From: Acinetobacter guerrae
GTDB lineage: Bacteria; Pseudomonadota; Gammaproteobacteria; Pseudomonadales; Moraxellaceae
Assembly (NCBI RefSeq): GCF_009372255.1
Contig: NZ_LXGN01000023.1
Location: 1 to 64,000, forward strand
Direction of reading: 5' to 3'
DNA: 64,000 nucleotides
Shown: positions 30,231-40,006 of the stretch, piece by piece
How the letters are laid out: each line of letters begins with the position of its first letter
Numbering within the stretch: position 1 is the first letter of the stretch
Program-made: the position numbers and the translations under genes
Notes under the pieces: generated by a model
What the model was told of the DNA's origin: nothing
Seen by the model: only the letters and a program-made list of their open reading frames with translations
Databases searched by the model: none

Positions 30231-30973
30231 TAAAATCCACCTGAGAACAATGGCTGACGAGTACTGATAACAAAAGTATCTAACCCTGCTTTACCTTCAT
30301 AGGAAGGAACATTCAGTAATAAACGCTGAGTCAGTTGAACATCGAGCATCAGATTTTGATCAAAGGCCAGATTCGCCATTTTTTGACTACGTTGATCCCG
30401 AATATCAATTTGCAAACGCCCATCTTTATCTTGTAACTGTCCTTGTAATGACGGCATGCTCATACGCTCCTGTCGCTGACCAAAGGTATAAACCAACTCG
30501 CCACCGCCCCAATGCAATTGTCCTTCGCTCTGCGTAAATCCTTTATCTTTTTGATAGTTAAATTTTACATCATTAAGTTGGATGCTATTTGCAGGCCATT
30601 GCCAATTTACAATCGATTTCAATGTTTCAGGTGCAACTTGACCATTAAGTTGACGAATAATCACTTTTTGACCAAAGCTATAACCCAAAATTGCATTCAA
30701 TTGGGTATTGCCACTATGAATTTCAACATTGGCTGCAGCCCGCAATAAAATCAAATCGAGTGGACGCGTATTCCAGTGCAAAGAACCTCGTAGATTTCCA
30801 CGATGCCAATCGGCTTGTCCTTGCCAAATGTTGCCACTGACATTACTGAGGGTTTGATTATTTTTAGAAAATTTTGAAATTAACCAATTCGCAGGAATTT
30901 GTAAAACCACAAAGACTAAAAATGCAATGACAGCAAATATCCACCATGTCACTTGCTTCGATTTTTTTTTCAT
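30230..30973 (-). CDS. gspN: Type II secretion protein GspN
   Basis: An accessory inner-membrane protein of some type II secretion systems. The 247 residues have a single N-terminal transmembrane helix (WWIFAVIAFLVFVVLQIPANWL). The periplasmic part contains the family's repeated short beta motifs: NVSGNIWQGQADWHRGNLRGSLHWNTRPLDLI and GQLHWGGGELVY. It is first in a gspN-gspC-gspD order, and the remaining gsp genes are not in the window. The overlap with gspC supports an operon. Confidence 0.85.
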   Translation of the reverse strand: MKKKSKQVTWWIFAVIAFLVFVVLQIPANWLISKFSKNNQTLSNVSGNIWQGQADWHRGNLRGSLHWNTRPLDLILLRAAANVEIHSGNTQLNAILGYSFGQKVIIRQLNGQVAPETLKSIVNWQWPANSIQLNDVKFNYQKDKGFTQSEGQLHWGGGELVYTFGQRQERMSMPSLQGQLQDKDGRLQIDIRDQRSQKMANLAFDQNLMLDVQLTQRLLLNVPSYEGKAGLDTFVISTRQPLFSGGF

Positions 30974-31071
30974 TTAGCCATTACCACTATGCAAACTGCC
31001 TTTCCCTGTTGAGATTTTTCTCTTTTAGACATTATGCATACTTTTTCAACATCGCCAATTCAACTCTATAA

Positions 31072-31101
31072 AAAAACCAAGCATTCTTGCTTGGTTTTTC
31101 T
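31072..31101. terminator. Terminator between hns-like gene and gspN
   Basis: AAAAACCAAGCA, a short loop and TTGCTTGGTTTTTC form a strong stem with T-runs in both directions. It lies downstream of the H-NS gene on the minus strand. Confidence 0.8.
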
Positions 31102-31136
31102 AACTTTAAGGTGATTGAGTGACAAAAAGATGAAAA

Positions 31137-31463
31137 CTAGATCAAGAAATCTTCTAGTTTTGCACCTTTTTCTAACTCAGCCACTAACCAGCGTGGTTGT
31201 TTACCACGGCCAGTCCAAGTTTCTTCTGAGTTGTTTTTGTTGCGGTAGCGAGGCTCTACTGATTTACGCGTGGTTTTTTTACGTTTTTGCTCACCATATT
31301 CAAGTAACTCTTCAACCGTAAAACCAACCGCCTCAGCAACTGCCAAAATTTGATTATATGCATCTTCAATTGCTTGATCTTTTTTTGATGCAATTAAAGC
31401 TTCTGCTTCTTCTTGCAAACGCTTTAATTCATCAACCGAAAGATCGCTAATATCTGGTTTCAT
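31137..31463 (-). CDS. hns: H-NS family nucleoid-associated repressor
   Basis: An H-NS-type DNA-binding protein that silences AT-rich DNA. It has 108 residues, short compared with enteric H-NS (137). The N-terminal coiled-coil region (LSVDELKRLQEEAEALIASKKDQAIEDAYNQIL) drives oligomerisation. A basic linker (KRKKTTRKSVEPRYRN) precedes the conserved DNA-binding motif TWTGRGKQPRWL with the QGR-type hook, here R-G-K. GGAG lies upstream of the ATG. It is followed by a terminator and preceded by a 574-bp AT-rich region where it may regulate itself. Confidence 0.88.
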   Translation of the reverse strand: MKPDISDLSVDELKRLQEEAEALIASKKDQAIEDAYNQILAVAEAVGFTVEELLEYGEQKRKKTTRKSVEPRYRNKNNSEETWTGRGKQPRWLVAELEKGAKLEDFLI

Positions 31464-32037
31464 TAAAAACCTACTCCAATAAACAAAATATTATTCAGAC
31501 AAAAATTTAAAATTAATTCTTTGAATTAAATTCAAACTAATACTATTTTAATTCAAGTCCCTTAATCAAGTATTAAAACCAAATTTTAAACAACAAGCTA
31601 CAAATATAACCATTCCAATTACCACTTAGAGCTTTGCATTATATGAGTCATTTTAATTGAGAAATGATAAGTTTTATAATAAATCATTAATTACATTAAT
31701 CAGTCAGATGAGTTGAGATTCGTTTTTATCTGGAGTAAAAAAATCAATTTTAGCCTAAAAATAGACATTTCTGTCTATTGACTCAAAAGCCTTATAACCG
31801 ATAGGACATTAAAAAAATATTCAAAAAAATCAAACTACAACAGATATACTTTGCTTCATAATAAATAAAAAGAGCATCATCTATCAAATGATGCTCTTTA
31901 ATAATTTGAATTCATATTCAAATCATAAAGTGGTAAAAAGTAGCGCTCACATAGTAACTTTTCAGCACAGATTAATATTTATTCAGACAGCTTTATCAGT
32001 AAAATAAGTTTAAAAGCATGCAGCGCATAACAACAGA
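31464..32037. other. AT-rich intergenic region upstream of hns
   Basis: This 574-bp, very AT-rich spacer has no ORF. It contains a small hairpin ATAGACA-TTTC-TGTCTAT at 31761-31778 and a palindrome TTTGAATT-A-AATTCAAA at 31519-31535. It also holds the terminator listed at 31869. The hns promoter must be here, but I cannot place it with confidence. Such DNA is a natural H-NS target. Confidence 0.5.
31869..31901 (-). terminator. Terminator of the hem operon
   Basis: AAAGAGCATCAT, a 7-base loop and ATGATGCTCTTT form a perfect 12-bp stem. On the minus strand it is followed by TTTTATTTATT. It lies 137 bp past the thioesterase stop codon and probably ends the hemCDXY-thioesterase transcript. Confidence 0.7.
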
Positions 32038-32484
32038 TTAAGTATGAAGCTCGTGACCTACTTGTTGCTCTAACTTGATGATTTTTTGTTTCACAAATTC
32101 TGGAATAGCTTGCTTGGTTAAGTGAACAGGATCAACTACAACCATGACAGCTTCACCTGTTGCCACAACTTTTTCCTGAACCGTACTCCATAATAGATAA
32201 CTCATTCTAAAAGCACTATTACGCATTTCTTCGATTCTTGCACCTATTTTTAAAGTGTCTGGATAAAATACCGGACTTAAATATTTGCACTGATTTGATG
32301 CAACTACAGTATATATTTTCTCATCAAAAATATTTAGACAGTCTAAATAGCGAATTCTCGCACTTTCAATATATCGATAATATAAAACATTATTTACATG
32401 ACCAAAGGCATCCATATCACCCCATGCTACAATTTGTTCATGAATCACAGGGTATTGTGCAAGCTCATTCATAATTTGACTCAT
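32038..32484 (-). CDS. Acyl-CoA thioesterase, 4HBT/YbgC type
   Basis: A 148-residue hot-dog fold thioesterase of the 4-hydroxybenzoyl-CoA type. The WGDMDAFGHVNNVLYYRYIESARIRYL motif carries the catalytic Asp (D in MDAFGHVN). Later strands SPVFYPDTLKIGARIEEM and AFRMSYLLWS are typical. It is probably cytosolic and hydrolyses acyl-CoA, with the chain length unknown. The start overlaps the hemY stop codon by 4 bp (ATGA), so it is the last gene of the hem operon. That position does not imply a role in heme synthesis. Confidence 0.85.
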   Translation of the reverse strand: MSQIMNELAQYPVIHEQIVAWGDMDAFGHVNNVLYYRYIESARIRYLDCLNIFDEKIYTVVASNQCKYLSPVFYPDTLKIGARIEEMRNSAFRMSYLLWSTVQEKVVATGEAVMVVVDPVHLTKQAIPEFVKQKIIKLEQQVGHELHT

Positions 32485-33668
32485 ATTTTAAATTTCAAAA
32501 AATTAGCATCGTTTTCAAAGACTAAGTTTAATTGCTGAATCTGACTTTCATTCAATTGTGACTTTACCCGCAAATAACTCATCAGCACATCATCTGGATA
32601 CAATTGTAATAATCCATCTGCTTCTATTTTTCGCCCTGTTGCCATATAAACATGCCATTTTGCAAAAGTCAGTATCGGCATACTCAAATAATGCTGTTCA
32701 AATTTTTCTATTTTTTTCTCAATATCCTGATAATCAGGATTTTGTTTTAGTAGTTGTTGCTGAAACCATAAATAAAATACATCTCGGTCAAATTGTTCAT
32801 CCAATAAATGTAAAGCCAACATTTCATGTTGTAAGCTCATTTCAGGCAAACGCGCCAATAATTTAAGCCATAATGCCTTACTGGTATAAGGTCGTGTTTT
32901 AATTTCTTGCTCTAAATCCTGATAACGCTGTTGAATAGCCTGTAAATCATCTAAAGAAGCCTGATCGAACTGTGTCAATAATTGTTGCAACCATAGATCA
33001 CGGCTTTGTGGATCCAAATGTCCATATTTCATTGAACGTAAATAGACCCAAGGCTGTTGTAATGCCAACTGTCCCCAGAGTACCGTAATTCGCTGCTGAT
33101 ACGCGTGTTCAATTTGTTTGAGCCACGGCGACAATTGATGTTGTTGCAAAAACTCCAAATGCGTTAAGGCTTGTTCAGTTTCACCTTTAGCTAAAAAAAG
33201 CTCAATACGTTGTAATTCAGCCAGTTCAAATGCCATCGGAGAAGTCTGATTCAGTGCATTCAAGGACTGATCATATTGTTCTTTCTGAAATAACAGTTTT
33301 GCCTCGACAATTCCTTTCAATAAACCAGATTTATCAAATACCTGATTGACAAAACTTTGCTGATCTTTTGCCGCTTCCAGCAACCAAATCACGCCAAGTT
33401 GCTCATAAGGATGTAAATGAGAAAAATTAAAAACAGTTTCTAACTTACGCTGTTCGCGATGTAAATATCTTCGGACTGACATCCAGATTAATTGCACAAA
33501 TAAAGTCAGTACTCCAATCAAAAGTAACAATATCCAGACATTGGTTTGTAACTGCCAGTCACGCCAATAGATATAAACATAACCTGCGCCATAGCCATAA
33601 CTCAAGACACTGAGTAATGCTAACAAACACAAAGCCACCACGGCATAAGTCTGGAGTAATGCGCGCAT
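32481..33668 (-). CDS. hemY: HemY-like TPR membrane protein
   Basis: An inner-membrane protein of the HemY family found in hemCDXY operons. Family members are associated with coproporphyrin or protoporphyrin handling, but the biochemical role is not firmly known. It has 395 residues: two N-terminal transmembrane helices (about 5-30 and 40-62), then a long helical domain of tetratricopeptide-like repeats rich in Gln and Leu. It should not be confused with HemY protoporphyrinogen oxidase of Gram-positives. AAGGAGG is placed ideally before the ATG. It is in an operon with hemX upstream and a thioesterase downstream. Confidence 0.82.
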   Translation of the reverse strand: MRALLQTYAVVALCLLALLSVLSYGYGAGYVYIYWRDWQLQTNVWILLLLIGVLTLFVQLIWMSVRRYLHREQRKLETVFNFSHLHPYEQLGVIWLLEAAKDQQSFVNQVFDKSGLLKGIVEAKLLFQKEQYDQSLNALNQTSPMAFELAELQRIELFLAKGETEQALTHLEFLQQHQLSPWLKQIEHAYQQRITVLWGQLALQQPWVYLRSMKYGHLDPQSRDLWLQQLLTQFDQASLDDLQAIQQRYQDLEQEIKTRPYTSKALWLKLLARLPEMSLQHEMLALHLLDEQFDRDVFYLWFQQQLLKQNPDYQDIEKKIEKFEQHYLSMPILTFAKWHVYMATGRKIEADGLLQLYPDDVLMSYLRVKSQLNESQIQQLNLVFENDANFLKFKI

Positions 33669-33677
33669 AGATCCTCC

Positions 33678-34517
33678 TTATCCCAATAGTTCAAGTGTGA
33701 TGAGTTTAGGCACAGGAAGTGTAGGCAGTTGTTTCAGTTTTTCCAGTCGCATTTTTAGATCTTGACTTGATTGATCTGGAAGTTGTGCTAGCTGTTGAAT
33801 CGCCATGCTTAAAACGTGCTGATATTCGGTTAAATGCCCATCATTGATTGCCTGACGAGCCAACAATAAGCGCAATTGCACTTCTTTTAAAATAATACGT
33901 CGATTAATAAGTTCTGCGGGAGCACGATCAACACGCTGCAACTGAAACCAACCTTCCCAAAAGTAATGCTGTTTCTGTCTTTTCAGTTCGACGTGGGTAT
34001 TTTCTTGCGCCTTTTGCAAATCTTTATCAATCAACTGAATCAGATCATCGAAGTTTTGCTGTTGCTGATTTTTAGAAATCACGAATTGCTGAATCACTTG
34101 TTTATCTTTATTAATACTTTCATGCAGACTGCGTTCCAACGCAGGCGCTAGAGTATAACCCGCTAAAGACTGATTCAATTGATTCAGTTTATCGACTGCA
34201 TATATATATTGGTGTTGTTGCAACGCAAATTGCACAAGTTCTAATTGTTGTTTAATCACAACCACAGGATTCAATGCGGTATGAAGAGGTGCAGATAAGG
34301 TTTGCTCGCCCTGTGAAGCAGAGGCTGTATTGGAAGGATTGGATAATTGACGCTGCAAAGCCACCAAATGATCATTTAAATTGGCATTATTTTGCTCAAT
34401 TTGAGTAATATTTTGTTGAAGAAGATCAAAACGCTGAGAAAGCTGATAGGAGTCATAACTTAACTTTGCGAGCCACAACAAAGCCAGGATCACTATAAAC
34501 CCGATAAATTTCCTCAT
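33678..34517 (-). CDS. hemX: HemX-like protein
   Basis: A 279-residue HemX family protein. It has one N-terminal transmembrane helix (FIGFIVILALLWLAKLSY), a coiled coil (about 25-65, LSQRFDLLQQNITQIEQNNANLNDHLVALQRQLS) and a long alpha-helical C-terminal part. Databases call some relatives uroporphyrinogen-III C-methyltransferase, but no SAM-dependent methyltransferase motif is present. It overlaps hemD by 4 bp and probably forms a membrane scaffold for the tetrapyrrole enzymes, which is inference. Confidence 0.82.
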   Translation of the reverse strand: MRKFIGFIVILALLWLAKLSYDSYQLSQRFDLLQQNITQIEQNNANLNDHLVALQRQLSNPSNTASASQGEQTLSAPLHTALNPVVVIKQQLELVQFALQQHQYIYAVDKLNQLNQSLAGYTLAPALERSLHESINKDKQVIQQFVISKNQQQQNFDDLIQLIDKDLQKAQENTHVELKRQKQHYFWEGWFQLQRVDRAPAELINRRIILKEVQLRLLLARQAINDGHLTEYQHVLSMAIQQLAQLPDQSSQDLKMRLEKLKQLPTLPVPKLITLELLG

Positions 34518-35296
34518 AAACGTCCTTCATTTCTTTTTAACTGTGCCAACACGGTATTCGGCTTTAAGTCATCTACACAGCAAATTGAATAATACGCATC
34601 TTGCTGGATTTTATATGTCATTAATATGTGAAATAAACGTTCACCCAATACCATATAACAACATTGATGACATAATAATGGCAAGGCTTTGAGTAATTTT
34701 AACCAATTGAGCCAACTTGCCTCACTACTGATCAAAACCCATACTTTCTCCTGCTCTGCCAAAATTTGGGCGCTGAGTATTGGTAAATTTTGAACCGCTT
34801 CCACAGGACAATGCCTGCTATATAACACAAAATTTAAAACCTCAACACCTTGTGCTTGCAAATGTTGCATCATAAATTGGCGTCCACCTTCACCCCGCCA
34901 AAATGCAATTCGATTTAAATCAGAACGATGTTCAAACAGCTCAAGCTGTAACATGCCCTCTGATGTTTCAACAGCAGGTACCTGAGCATTAAGTTGGTAT
35001 TGCGCAAGATAATCAGCGGTACTTTTCCCCACCGCAATCCATTGAATATGCTCAAGCTGCTGAAGCTCTATTCCAGAACGGTGCAAATAACGCAAACCAA
35101 TTTCTGCCGCAGTTGGACTGACCACCACAATCACTTGAGTCTGCGCAAGCTGCCGATAAAGTTTAACCAACTCATCTGAATAAGGGGATTCAACCAATTC
35201 CAGTAATGGATAGTCAATCACATCATAACCTTCAGATTTTAAACACTGATTTAACTTTTCAGCGCGAAGTTTAGGACGGGTATTCACAAATAACAT
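34514..35296 (-). CDS. hemD: Uroporphyrinogen-III synthase
   Basis: Closes hydroxymethylbilane to uroporphyrinogen III, the branch point to heme, siroheme and cobalamin. It has 260 residues. Recognisable segments are MLFVNTRPKLRAEKLNQCL, VVSPTAAEIGLRYL, IAVGKSTADYLAQY, FWRGEGGRQFMMQHLQAQG and VLISSEASWLNWLKLL. The family is poorly conserved, and the position right after hemC makes the call secure. The C-terminus overlaps hemX. Confidence 0.92.
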   Translation of the reverse strand: MLFVNTRPKLRAEKLNQCLKSEGYDVIDYPLLELVESPYSDELVKLYRQLAQTQVIVVVSPTAAEIGLRYLHRSGIELQQLEHIQWIAVGKSTADYLAQYQLNAQVPAVETSEGMLQLELFEHRSDLNRIAFWRGEGGRQFMMQHLQAQGVEVLNFVLYSRHCPVEAVQNLPILSAQILAEQEKVWVLISSEASWLNWLKLLKALPLLCHQCCYMVLGERLFHILMTYKIQQDAYYSICCVDDLKPNTVLAQLKRNEGRL

Positions 35297-35310
35297 GGCA
35301 ATACAATCAA

Positions 35311-36228
35311 TTAGTGCAATGCACTGAGTAACTCACCAGCGCCTTGTTGCAAAAGTTGCTGAGCCAGACGAACACCTAACTGCTCCGCATGTTCACTCCG
35401 ATCAGATTGCTGCGCACAAAGTAAAGTTTGACCATCAACACTTCCGACACGGCCTTCAATCGAAATTTGATTACCCTCTAAAGTCGCGTAACCTGCGATT
35501 GGTACTTGGCAGCCCCCTTCTAAATACGCATTAAAGGCACGTTCTGCTTGAACACAATACCAAGTTTTCTCATGTAATAAAGGCTGAATCAGATCCAAAA
35601 CAGTTTGATCGTCTGTACGACATTCTAGTCCTAAAGCACCCTGTCCTACCGCAGGTAAACTAATTTCAGCCGCAAGAGCATGGCGAATACGACTTTCTAA
35701 TCCTAAACGTTTAAGTCCAGCACTTGCCAGAATAATCGCATCGTATTGACCATCATCCAGTTTTGACAAACGAGTCCCCACGTTGCCACGTAAATCGATA
35801 ATGGTTAAATCGGGTCGTTGTTTTAAAATTTGACATTTACGACGTAAACTCGATGTACCTACTCGCGCACCTTGTGGTAAATCATCAAAACAGGCAAAGT
35901 GATTGGACACAAAAGCATCGAAAGGATCTTCGCGCTCACAAATCACAGGCAAGCACAAACCTTCAGGCAAATGCATCGGCACATCTTTCATTGAATGTAC
36001 CGCCAAATCAGCACGACCATCCAGTAAAGCAGCTTCTAATTCTTTTACAAATAAACCCTTACCACCAATTTTTGCTAATGGTGTATCCAAGATTTTATCG
36101 CCCTGCGTCACAAATTTGACCAGTTCTACCTTTAAGTCAGGATAAAGTTCCTGTAATCGAGCACGAATATATTCTGCCTGCCAAAGTGCAAGCGGGCTTT
36201 GTCGAGTCGCAATTTTCAAGGTTTGCAT
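35311..36228 (-). CDS. hemC: Porphobilinogen deaminase
   Basis: Joins four porphobilinogen units into hydroxymethylbilane. The 305 residues start [60 protein letters not shown] and [14 protein letters not shown] bind substrate, and [12 protein letters not shown] carries the cysteine that holds the dipyrromethane cofactor. The ATG at 36228 is chosen because the track start at 36252 is a TTG giving an unusual tail. The order algZ-algR-hemC-hemD matches Pseudomonas. Confidence 0.95.
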   Translation of the reverse strand: MQTLKIATRQSPLALWQAEYIRARLQELYPDLKVELVKFVTQGDKILDTPLAKIGGKGLFVKELEAALLDGRADLAVHSMKDVPMHLPEGLCLPVICEREDPFDAFVSNHFACFDDLPQGARVGTSSLRRKCQILKQRPDLTIIDLRGNVGTRLSKLDDGQYDAIILASAGLKRLGLESRIRHALAAEISLPAVGQGALGLECRTDDQTVLDLIQPLLHEKTWYCVQAERAFNAYLEGGCQVPIAGYATLEGNQISIEGRVGSVDGQTLLCAQQSDRSEHAEQLGVRLAQQLLQQGAGELLSALH

Positions 36229-36335
36229 AAATCTTGGATCAGTTAAAAACAAACTCTAAACTTAACTCGATCTCTTAAAATTGCAAGTAAAATCTAAGTT
36301 AAACAAATCTACAACCACTTAAAGTTGTGGTCTTT

Positions 36336-37076
36336 TTAGAGTTTTTGCATGCGTTCGCGTAATTGGGGTAAATGGCGACGACTGACGGAAAGACGCTCGC
36401 TCACCTCACGACAACGCACTTGATATTGACCTGAAGTGACCAATTCAAGACCTTCAAGATAATCAATTGAAACCAGTGCATTACGATGAATACGAATAAA
36501 GCGTTCGGAAAATTCCTGTTCGAGTTCTTTTAAAGTTTCATCAATCAGGACACTGCCATTTTTATGACGTACCGTGACATATTTTTGATCTGCCAGAAAA
36601 TAATAAATATTTTCAATCGGAATCAGCTCTACACCACGATAGGTTTTGGCTGTAATTTGATGTCGTTGAATTTTCACGTCGTCCATATCTTCTTTTTGTT
36701 TTATCGTACTCAGCTGAGCTTGAGTTAATTTAGTTAAATGATCTAAAACTTGTTGTAAATCTTGTTGAGAAATGGGTTTCAGCAAATAGCCTTTGGCTTG
36801 GGATTTAAACGCTTCAAGCGCATGATCGTCATAAGCTGTACAAAAGACAATCGCAGGCATTGGATCAAAATGACTAATCTGCTCTGCACAAAATAAGCCA
36901 TTCATACCTGGCATTTGAATATCTAGCAAAACCACATCTGGTTCGTATTGTTCAACCAGATCTAAAGCATCCTGACCATTGGTTACACTTGCAACGACTT
37001 GATGTCCCAATTGAGTAACCAAGCGTGACAATCGCTCAACTGCCAGAGGTTCATCATCGCAGATTAAGATCCTCAT
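36336..37076 (-). CDS. algR: LytTR response regulator, AlgR family
   Basis: A 246-residue two-component regulator. The receiver domain (1-120) has DDEP, the phospho-acceptor in VVLLDIQMPGMNG, and the conserved Lys in KGYLLKPIS. The LytTR DNA-binding domain (about 140-245) contains YRGVELIPIENIYYFLADQKYVTVRH and RFIRIHRNALVSIDYLEG. In Pseudomonas AlgR controls alginate, type IV pili and virulence with FimS/AlgZ. The Acinetobacter targets cannot be inferred here. The ATG has AAGGAGGGGAA upstream. The partner kinase gene lies 36 bp upstream. Confidence 0.9.
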   Translation of the reverse strand: MRILICDDEPLAVERLSRLVTQLGHQVVASVTNGQDALDLVEQYEPDVVLLDIQMPGMNGLFCAEQISHFDPMPAIVFCTAYDDHALEAFKSQAKGYLLKPISQQDLQQVLDHLTKLTQAQLSTIKQKEDMDDVKIQRHQITAKTYRGVELIPIENIYYFLADQKYVTVRHKNGSVLIDETLKELEQEFSERFIRIHRNALVSIDYLEGLELVTSGQYQVRCREVSERLSVSRRHLPQLRERMQKL

Positions 37077-37112
37077 TTCCCCTCCTTGTCGTGTTAACTG
37101 GTTTGATTCGTT

Positions 37113-38297
37113 TTAATCGGTTAACCCTGACTTATTATTGTTTGCCTGATATTGGTAATTCACCACTGTGGTATATAACCCACGCGCGCTATAGGTTTGA
37201 AACTTGACCGTATTTCCATAATACGCTCGAAGACGCTGTTTCACATTGTCTATAGCAATACCATGTCCTTCTCTGGTTTTTATTGTATCGTGACTATAGG
37301 GATTGGTAATGACTATACTGACTTGATTTTGCAATATTTCAACCAATACACCAATTTGACATTCCCCACCAATATTCTCAACTCCATGAAAAATACTATT
37401 TTCGAGTAAAGGCTGCAAGGTCAACAACGGAATTTGTATCATTTTAAGTTGTTGAACAGTATACGGAATTTTCCACTCTACATGAAATCGATCACCTAAT
37501 CGAATTTGTTCGATAAATAAATATTGTCGACAAAGTTCAATTTCATCATTCAGACTAACCAACTTAAGTTGCTGGAAACTGGCACGAAATAATTTGGACA
37601 AACTAATGAGCATGGTTTCGGCTTTATCTGGATCTATGCTAATTAAACTGACCACACTATTTAAGCTATTAAATAAAAAATGCGGATGGATACGCGCTTG
37701 CATCGCTTGTATTCGAGCATTAAGTTCACTGTATTGCTGCTTTAACCATTGATCACGCACATACATGTAACGTAAACAAAATGCTCCCAACAAAATGCCA
37801 TAACTTAAATGCATCTCCACACCCGCAAATAAAAGGTCGTGATTAAAGTGATGCAAACTGAAATAACTGCCCCAATGTTGCAGCACGTTAGCAATACAAG
37901 TGGTTGAAACCACAATAATTTGCAGAAGAATAAAACCAATTACTAAAGCAGTAACTTGATTGATTCGATTAAAAAAAACTTGAAAACGATCCAGTATCGC
38001 TGAAAAAGACAGTACTACCCAATTAATAAAAAATACGTACTGCAGTAACCGTAAGCCTTGTAATGCTTGCCACGAACCCGCCTCAGTCAATGCTAGCACC
38101 ATTGCCAGTACATTACTGGCGACCATCAACTCTAACAAATGTTGCCATTGACCAATTTTGCTAAAAAAATAGGAGTTGCTTGATGGCAGACTTGGTCGAG
38201 CTAAATCGTTTGGATTCTGGGCATCGGCAAGCCTTGAGGAATTTGTTATACTCTTTTTTATTTTTCGCTTTTTTTTATCGAGCCGACATGACCACAT
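37113..38297 (-). CDS. algZ: LytS/YehU-type sensor histidine kinase, AlgZ/FimS-like
   Basis: A 394-residue inner-membrane kinase that probably signals to the adjacent AlgR-like regulator. After an N-terminal tail of about 45 residues there are hydrophobic transmembrane segments ([64 protein letters not shown]). The unusual kinase core [18 protein letters not shown] follows, then [17 protein letters not shown] and [13 protein letters not shown] of the ATPase domain. The ATG at 38297 has GAGGGGGA upstream at good spacing; the track start at 38318 lacks one. The 5' end overlaps the argH start by 10 bp on the opposite strand. Confidence 0.85.
   Translation of the reverse strand: MWSCRLDKKKRKIKKSITNSSRLADAQNPNDLARPSLPSSNSYFFSKIGQWQHLLELMVASNVLAMVLALTEAGSWQALQGLRLLQYVFFINWVVLSFSAILDRFQVFFNRINQVTALVIGFILLQIIVVSTTCIANVLQHWGSYFSLHHFNHDLLFAGVEMHLSYGILLGAFCLRYMYVRDQWLKQQYSELNARIQAMQARIHPHFLFNSLNSVVSLISIDPDKAETMLISLSKLFRASFQQLKLVSLNDEIELCRQYLFIEQIRLGDRFHVEWKIPYTVQQLKMIQIPLLTLQPLLENSIFHGVENIGGECQIGVLVEILQNQVSIVITNPYSHDTIKTREGHGIAIDNVKQRLRAYYGNTVKFQTYSARGLYTTVVNYQYQANNNKSGLTD
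38224..38252 (+). promoter_or_regulatory. argH: Candidate argH promoter inside algZ
   Basis: TCGGCA and TATACT lie 17 bp apart, 36 bp upstream of the argH ATG. The -10 is strong and the -35 matches at four of six positions. The site lies within the first part of the algZ coding region. Confidence 0.45.
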
Positions 38298-39721
38298 CTT
38301 CGAATCCCCCTCACTCATCTGCCCAGAACCAGACCTCTGGTATGTGGGGCGGTCGCTTTAGTGAAGCGACAGATGCTTTTGTTGCTGAATTTACCGCATC
38401 TGTACAATTTGACCAACGTTTTTATAAGCAGGATATTGCGGGTTCAATTGCACATGCCACTATGTTAGCAAAAGTGGGTGTACTCACCGATGCCGAACGT
38501 GATGATATTATTCAGGGCTTAACTTCAATCAAATCTGAAATTGAAGCAGGTCAGTTTGAGTGGCGTATCGACTTAGAAGATGTACACATGAATATTGAGT
38601 CGCGTCTGACTCAACGTATTGGGATTACAGGTAAAAAACTCCATACAGGTCGTAGTCGCAACGATCAAGTCGCAACAGATATTCGTTTATATCTGCGTGA
38701 TGAAATTGACGATATTCTATCAATTTTGCAGCGCTTACAAAAAGGCCTACTCGGCTTGGCAGCAACAAACACTCAGACCATAATGCCAGGTTTCACCCAT
38801 TTACAAACGGCGCAGCCTGTGACTTTTGGTCATCATTTGTTGGCATGGTTTGAAATGCTGATCCGTGATACTGAGCGCTTGCAGGATTGCCGTAAACGTG
38901 TCAATCGCATGCCACTAGGTTCTGCGGCATTGGCGGGAACCACTTACCCGATTGATCGTGCTTATACTGCTGAACTTTTAGGTTTCGAAGCTGTTGCTGA
39001 AAACTCACTTGATGCAGTTTCTGATCGTGATTTTGCGATTGAATTTAACGCTGCGGCAGCGTTAATTATGATGCACTTATCGCGTATGTCTGAAGAATTA
39101 ATTTTATGGACTTCTGCTCAATTTAAATTTGTGAACATTCCAGATCGCTTCTGTACGGGCTCATCAATTATGCCGCAGAAAAAAAACCCAGATGTACCTG
39201 AATTGATTCGTGGTAAATCAGGTCGTGTTTTTGGTGACTTAATCAGTCTTTTGACCCTAATGAAAGGTCAACCATTGGCCTATAACAAAGATAATCAGGA
39301 AGATAAAGAACCTCTTTTTGATGCAATTGACACAGTCCGTGGTTCATTGATGGCTTTTGCAGACATGATTCCTGCACTGGTTCCAAATATCGAAATTATG
39401 CGTGAAGCTGCATTGCGTGGTTTTTCAACTGCCACTGATCTTGCAGATTATCTGGTAAAAAAAGGCGTGGCTTTCCGTGATGCCCATGAAATTGTGGGTA
39501 AAGCGGTGGCGTTAGGCGTACAGGAAGATAAAGACTTATCTGAACTGAGCCTTGAGCAACTTCAGCAATTCTCAGATTTAATTAGTGCCGATGTATTTGA
39601 TAAAGCATTAACGCTAGAAGCATCTGTGAATGCACGTGACCATATTGGCGGAACTTCTCCAAAACAGGTGACTGCTGCGATTGCACGTGCCGAAAAACGT
39701 CTTGAACAACTTTACGCTTAA
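38288..39721 (+). CDS. argH: Argininosuccinate lyase
   Basis: Final enzyme of arginine synthesis, splitting argininosuccinate into arginine and fumarate. It has 477 residues from the chosen ATG (38288). [21 protein letters not shown] starts the fold. [41 protein letters not shown] and the fumarase-family signature [20 protein letters not shown] are all present. The track start at 38180 would add 36 residues that are translated from within algZ; it is rejected because ArgH proteins begin at about this position. yggX follows after 9 bp and is probably cotranscribed. Confidence 0.95.
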   Translation: MTTSSNPPHSSAQNQTSGMWGGRFSEATDAFVAEFTASVQFDQRFYKQDIAGSIAHATMLAKVGVLTDAERDDIIQGLTSIKSEIEAGQFEWRIDLEDVHMNIESRLTQRIGITGKKLHTGRSRNDQVATDIRLYLRDEIDDILSILQRLQKGLLGLAATNTQTIMPGFTHLQTAQPVTFGHHLLAWFEMLIRDTERLQDCRKRVNRMPLGSAALAGTTYPIDRAYTAELLGFEAVAENSLDAVSDRDFAIEFNAAAALIMMHLSRMSEELILWTSAQFKFVNIPDRFCTGSSIMPQKKNPDVPELIRGKSGRVFGDLISLLTLMKGQPLAYNKDNQEDKEPLFDAIDTVRGSLMAFADMIPALVPNIEIMREAALRGFSTATDLADYLVKKGVAFRDAHEIVGKAVALGVQEDKDLSELSLEQLQQFSDLISADVFDKALTLEASVNARDHIGGTSPKQVTAAIARAEKRLEQLYA

Positions 39722-39730
39722 GGAAATCTC

Positions 39731-40006
39731 ATGAGCCGCCAAGTATTTTGTATTAAATATCAAAAAGAAATGGAAGGTCTGGATTTTCCACCTTTTCCTG
39801 GAGCCAAAGGTCAGGAGTTGTTTGAGCATGTTTCCAAGCAAGCCTGGCAAGAATGGTTGCAACACCAAACCACCTTGATTAATGAAAAACGCTTAAATGT
39901 GTTTGAGCCAGAAGCCAAAAAGTTTCTAGAACAACAGCGTGAAAAGTTTTTCAACAATGATGAAAGCGTAGAAAAAGCCGAAGGTTGGAAGCCTGAAGAA
40001 AATTAA
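39731..40006 (+). CDS. yggX: Fe(2+)-trafficking protein YggX
   Basis: A small cytosolic protein (91 residues) that protects iron-sulfur clusters from oxidative damage. [43 protein letters not shown] matches the family closely, including the conserved Cys7, and the length is usual. AAGGAAATC precedes the ATG. The last codons and the stop codon fall inside the first unit of a tandem repeat (39998 onward). The C-terminal residues KPEEN are still family-like, so the repeat only borders the essential part. Confidence 0.95.
   Translation: MSRQVFCIKYQKEMEGLDFPPFPGAKGQELFEHVSKQAWQEWLQHQTTLINEKRLNVFEPEAKKFLEQQREKFFNNDESVEKAEGWKPEEN

Noticed and set aside
31464-32037. A gene or RNA in the large AT-rich spacer before hns
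   Set aside because: No ORF with a plausible start, and no complete promoter-terminator pair, could be supported on either strand.
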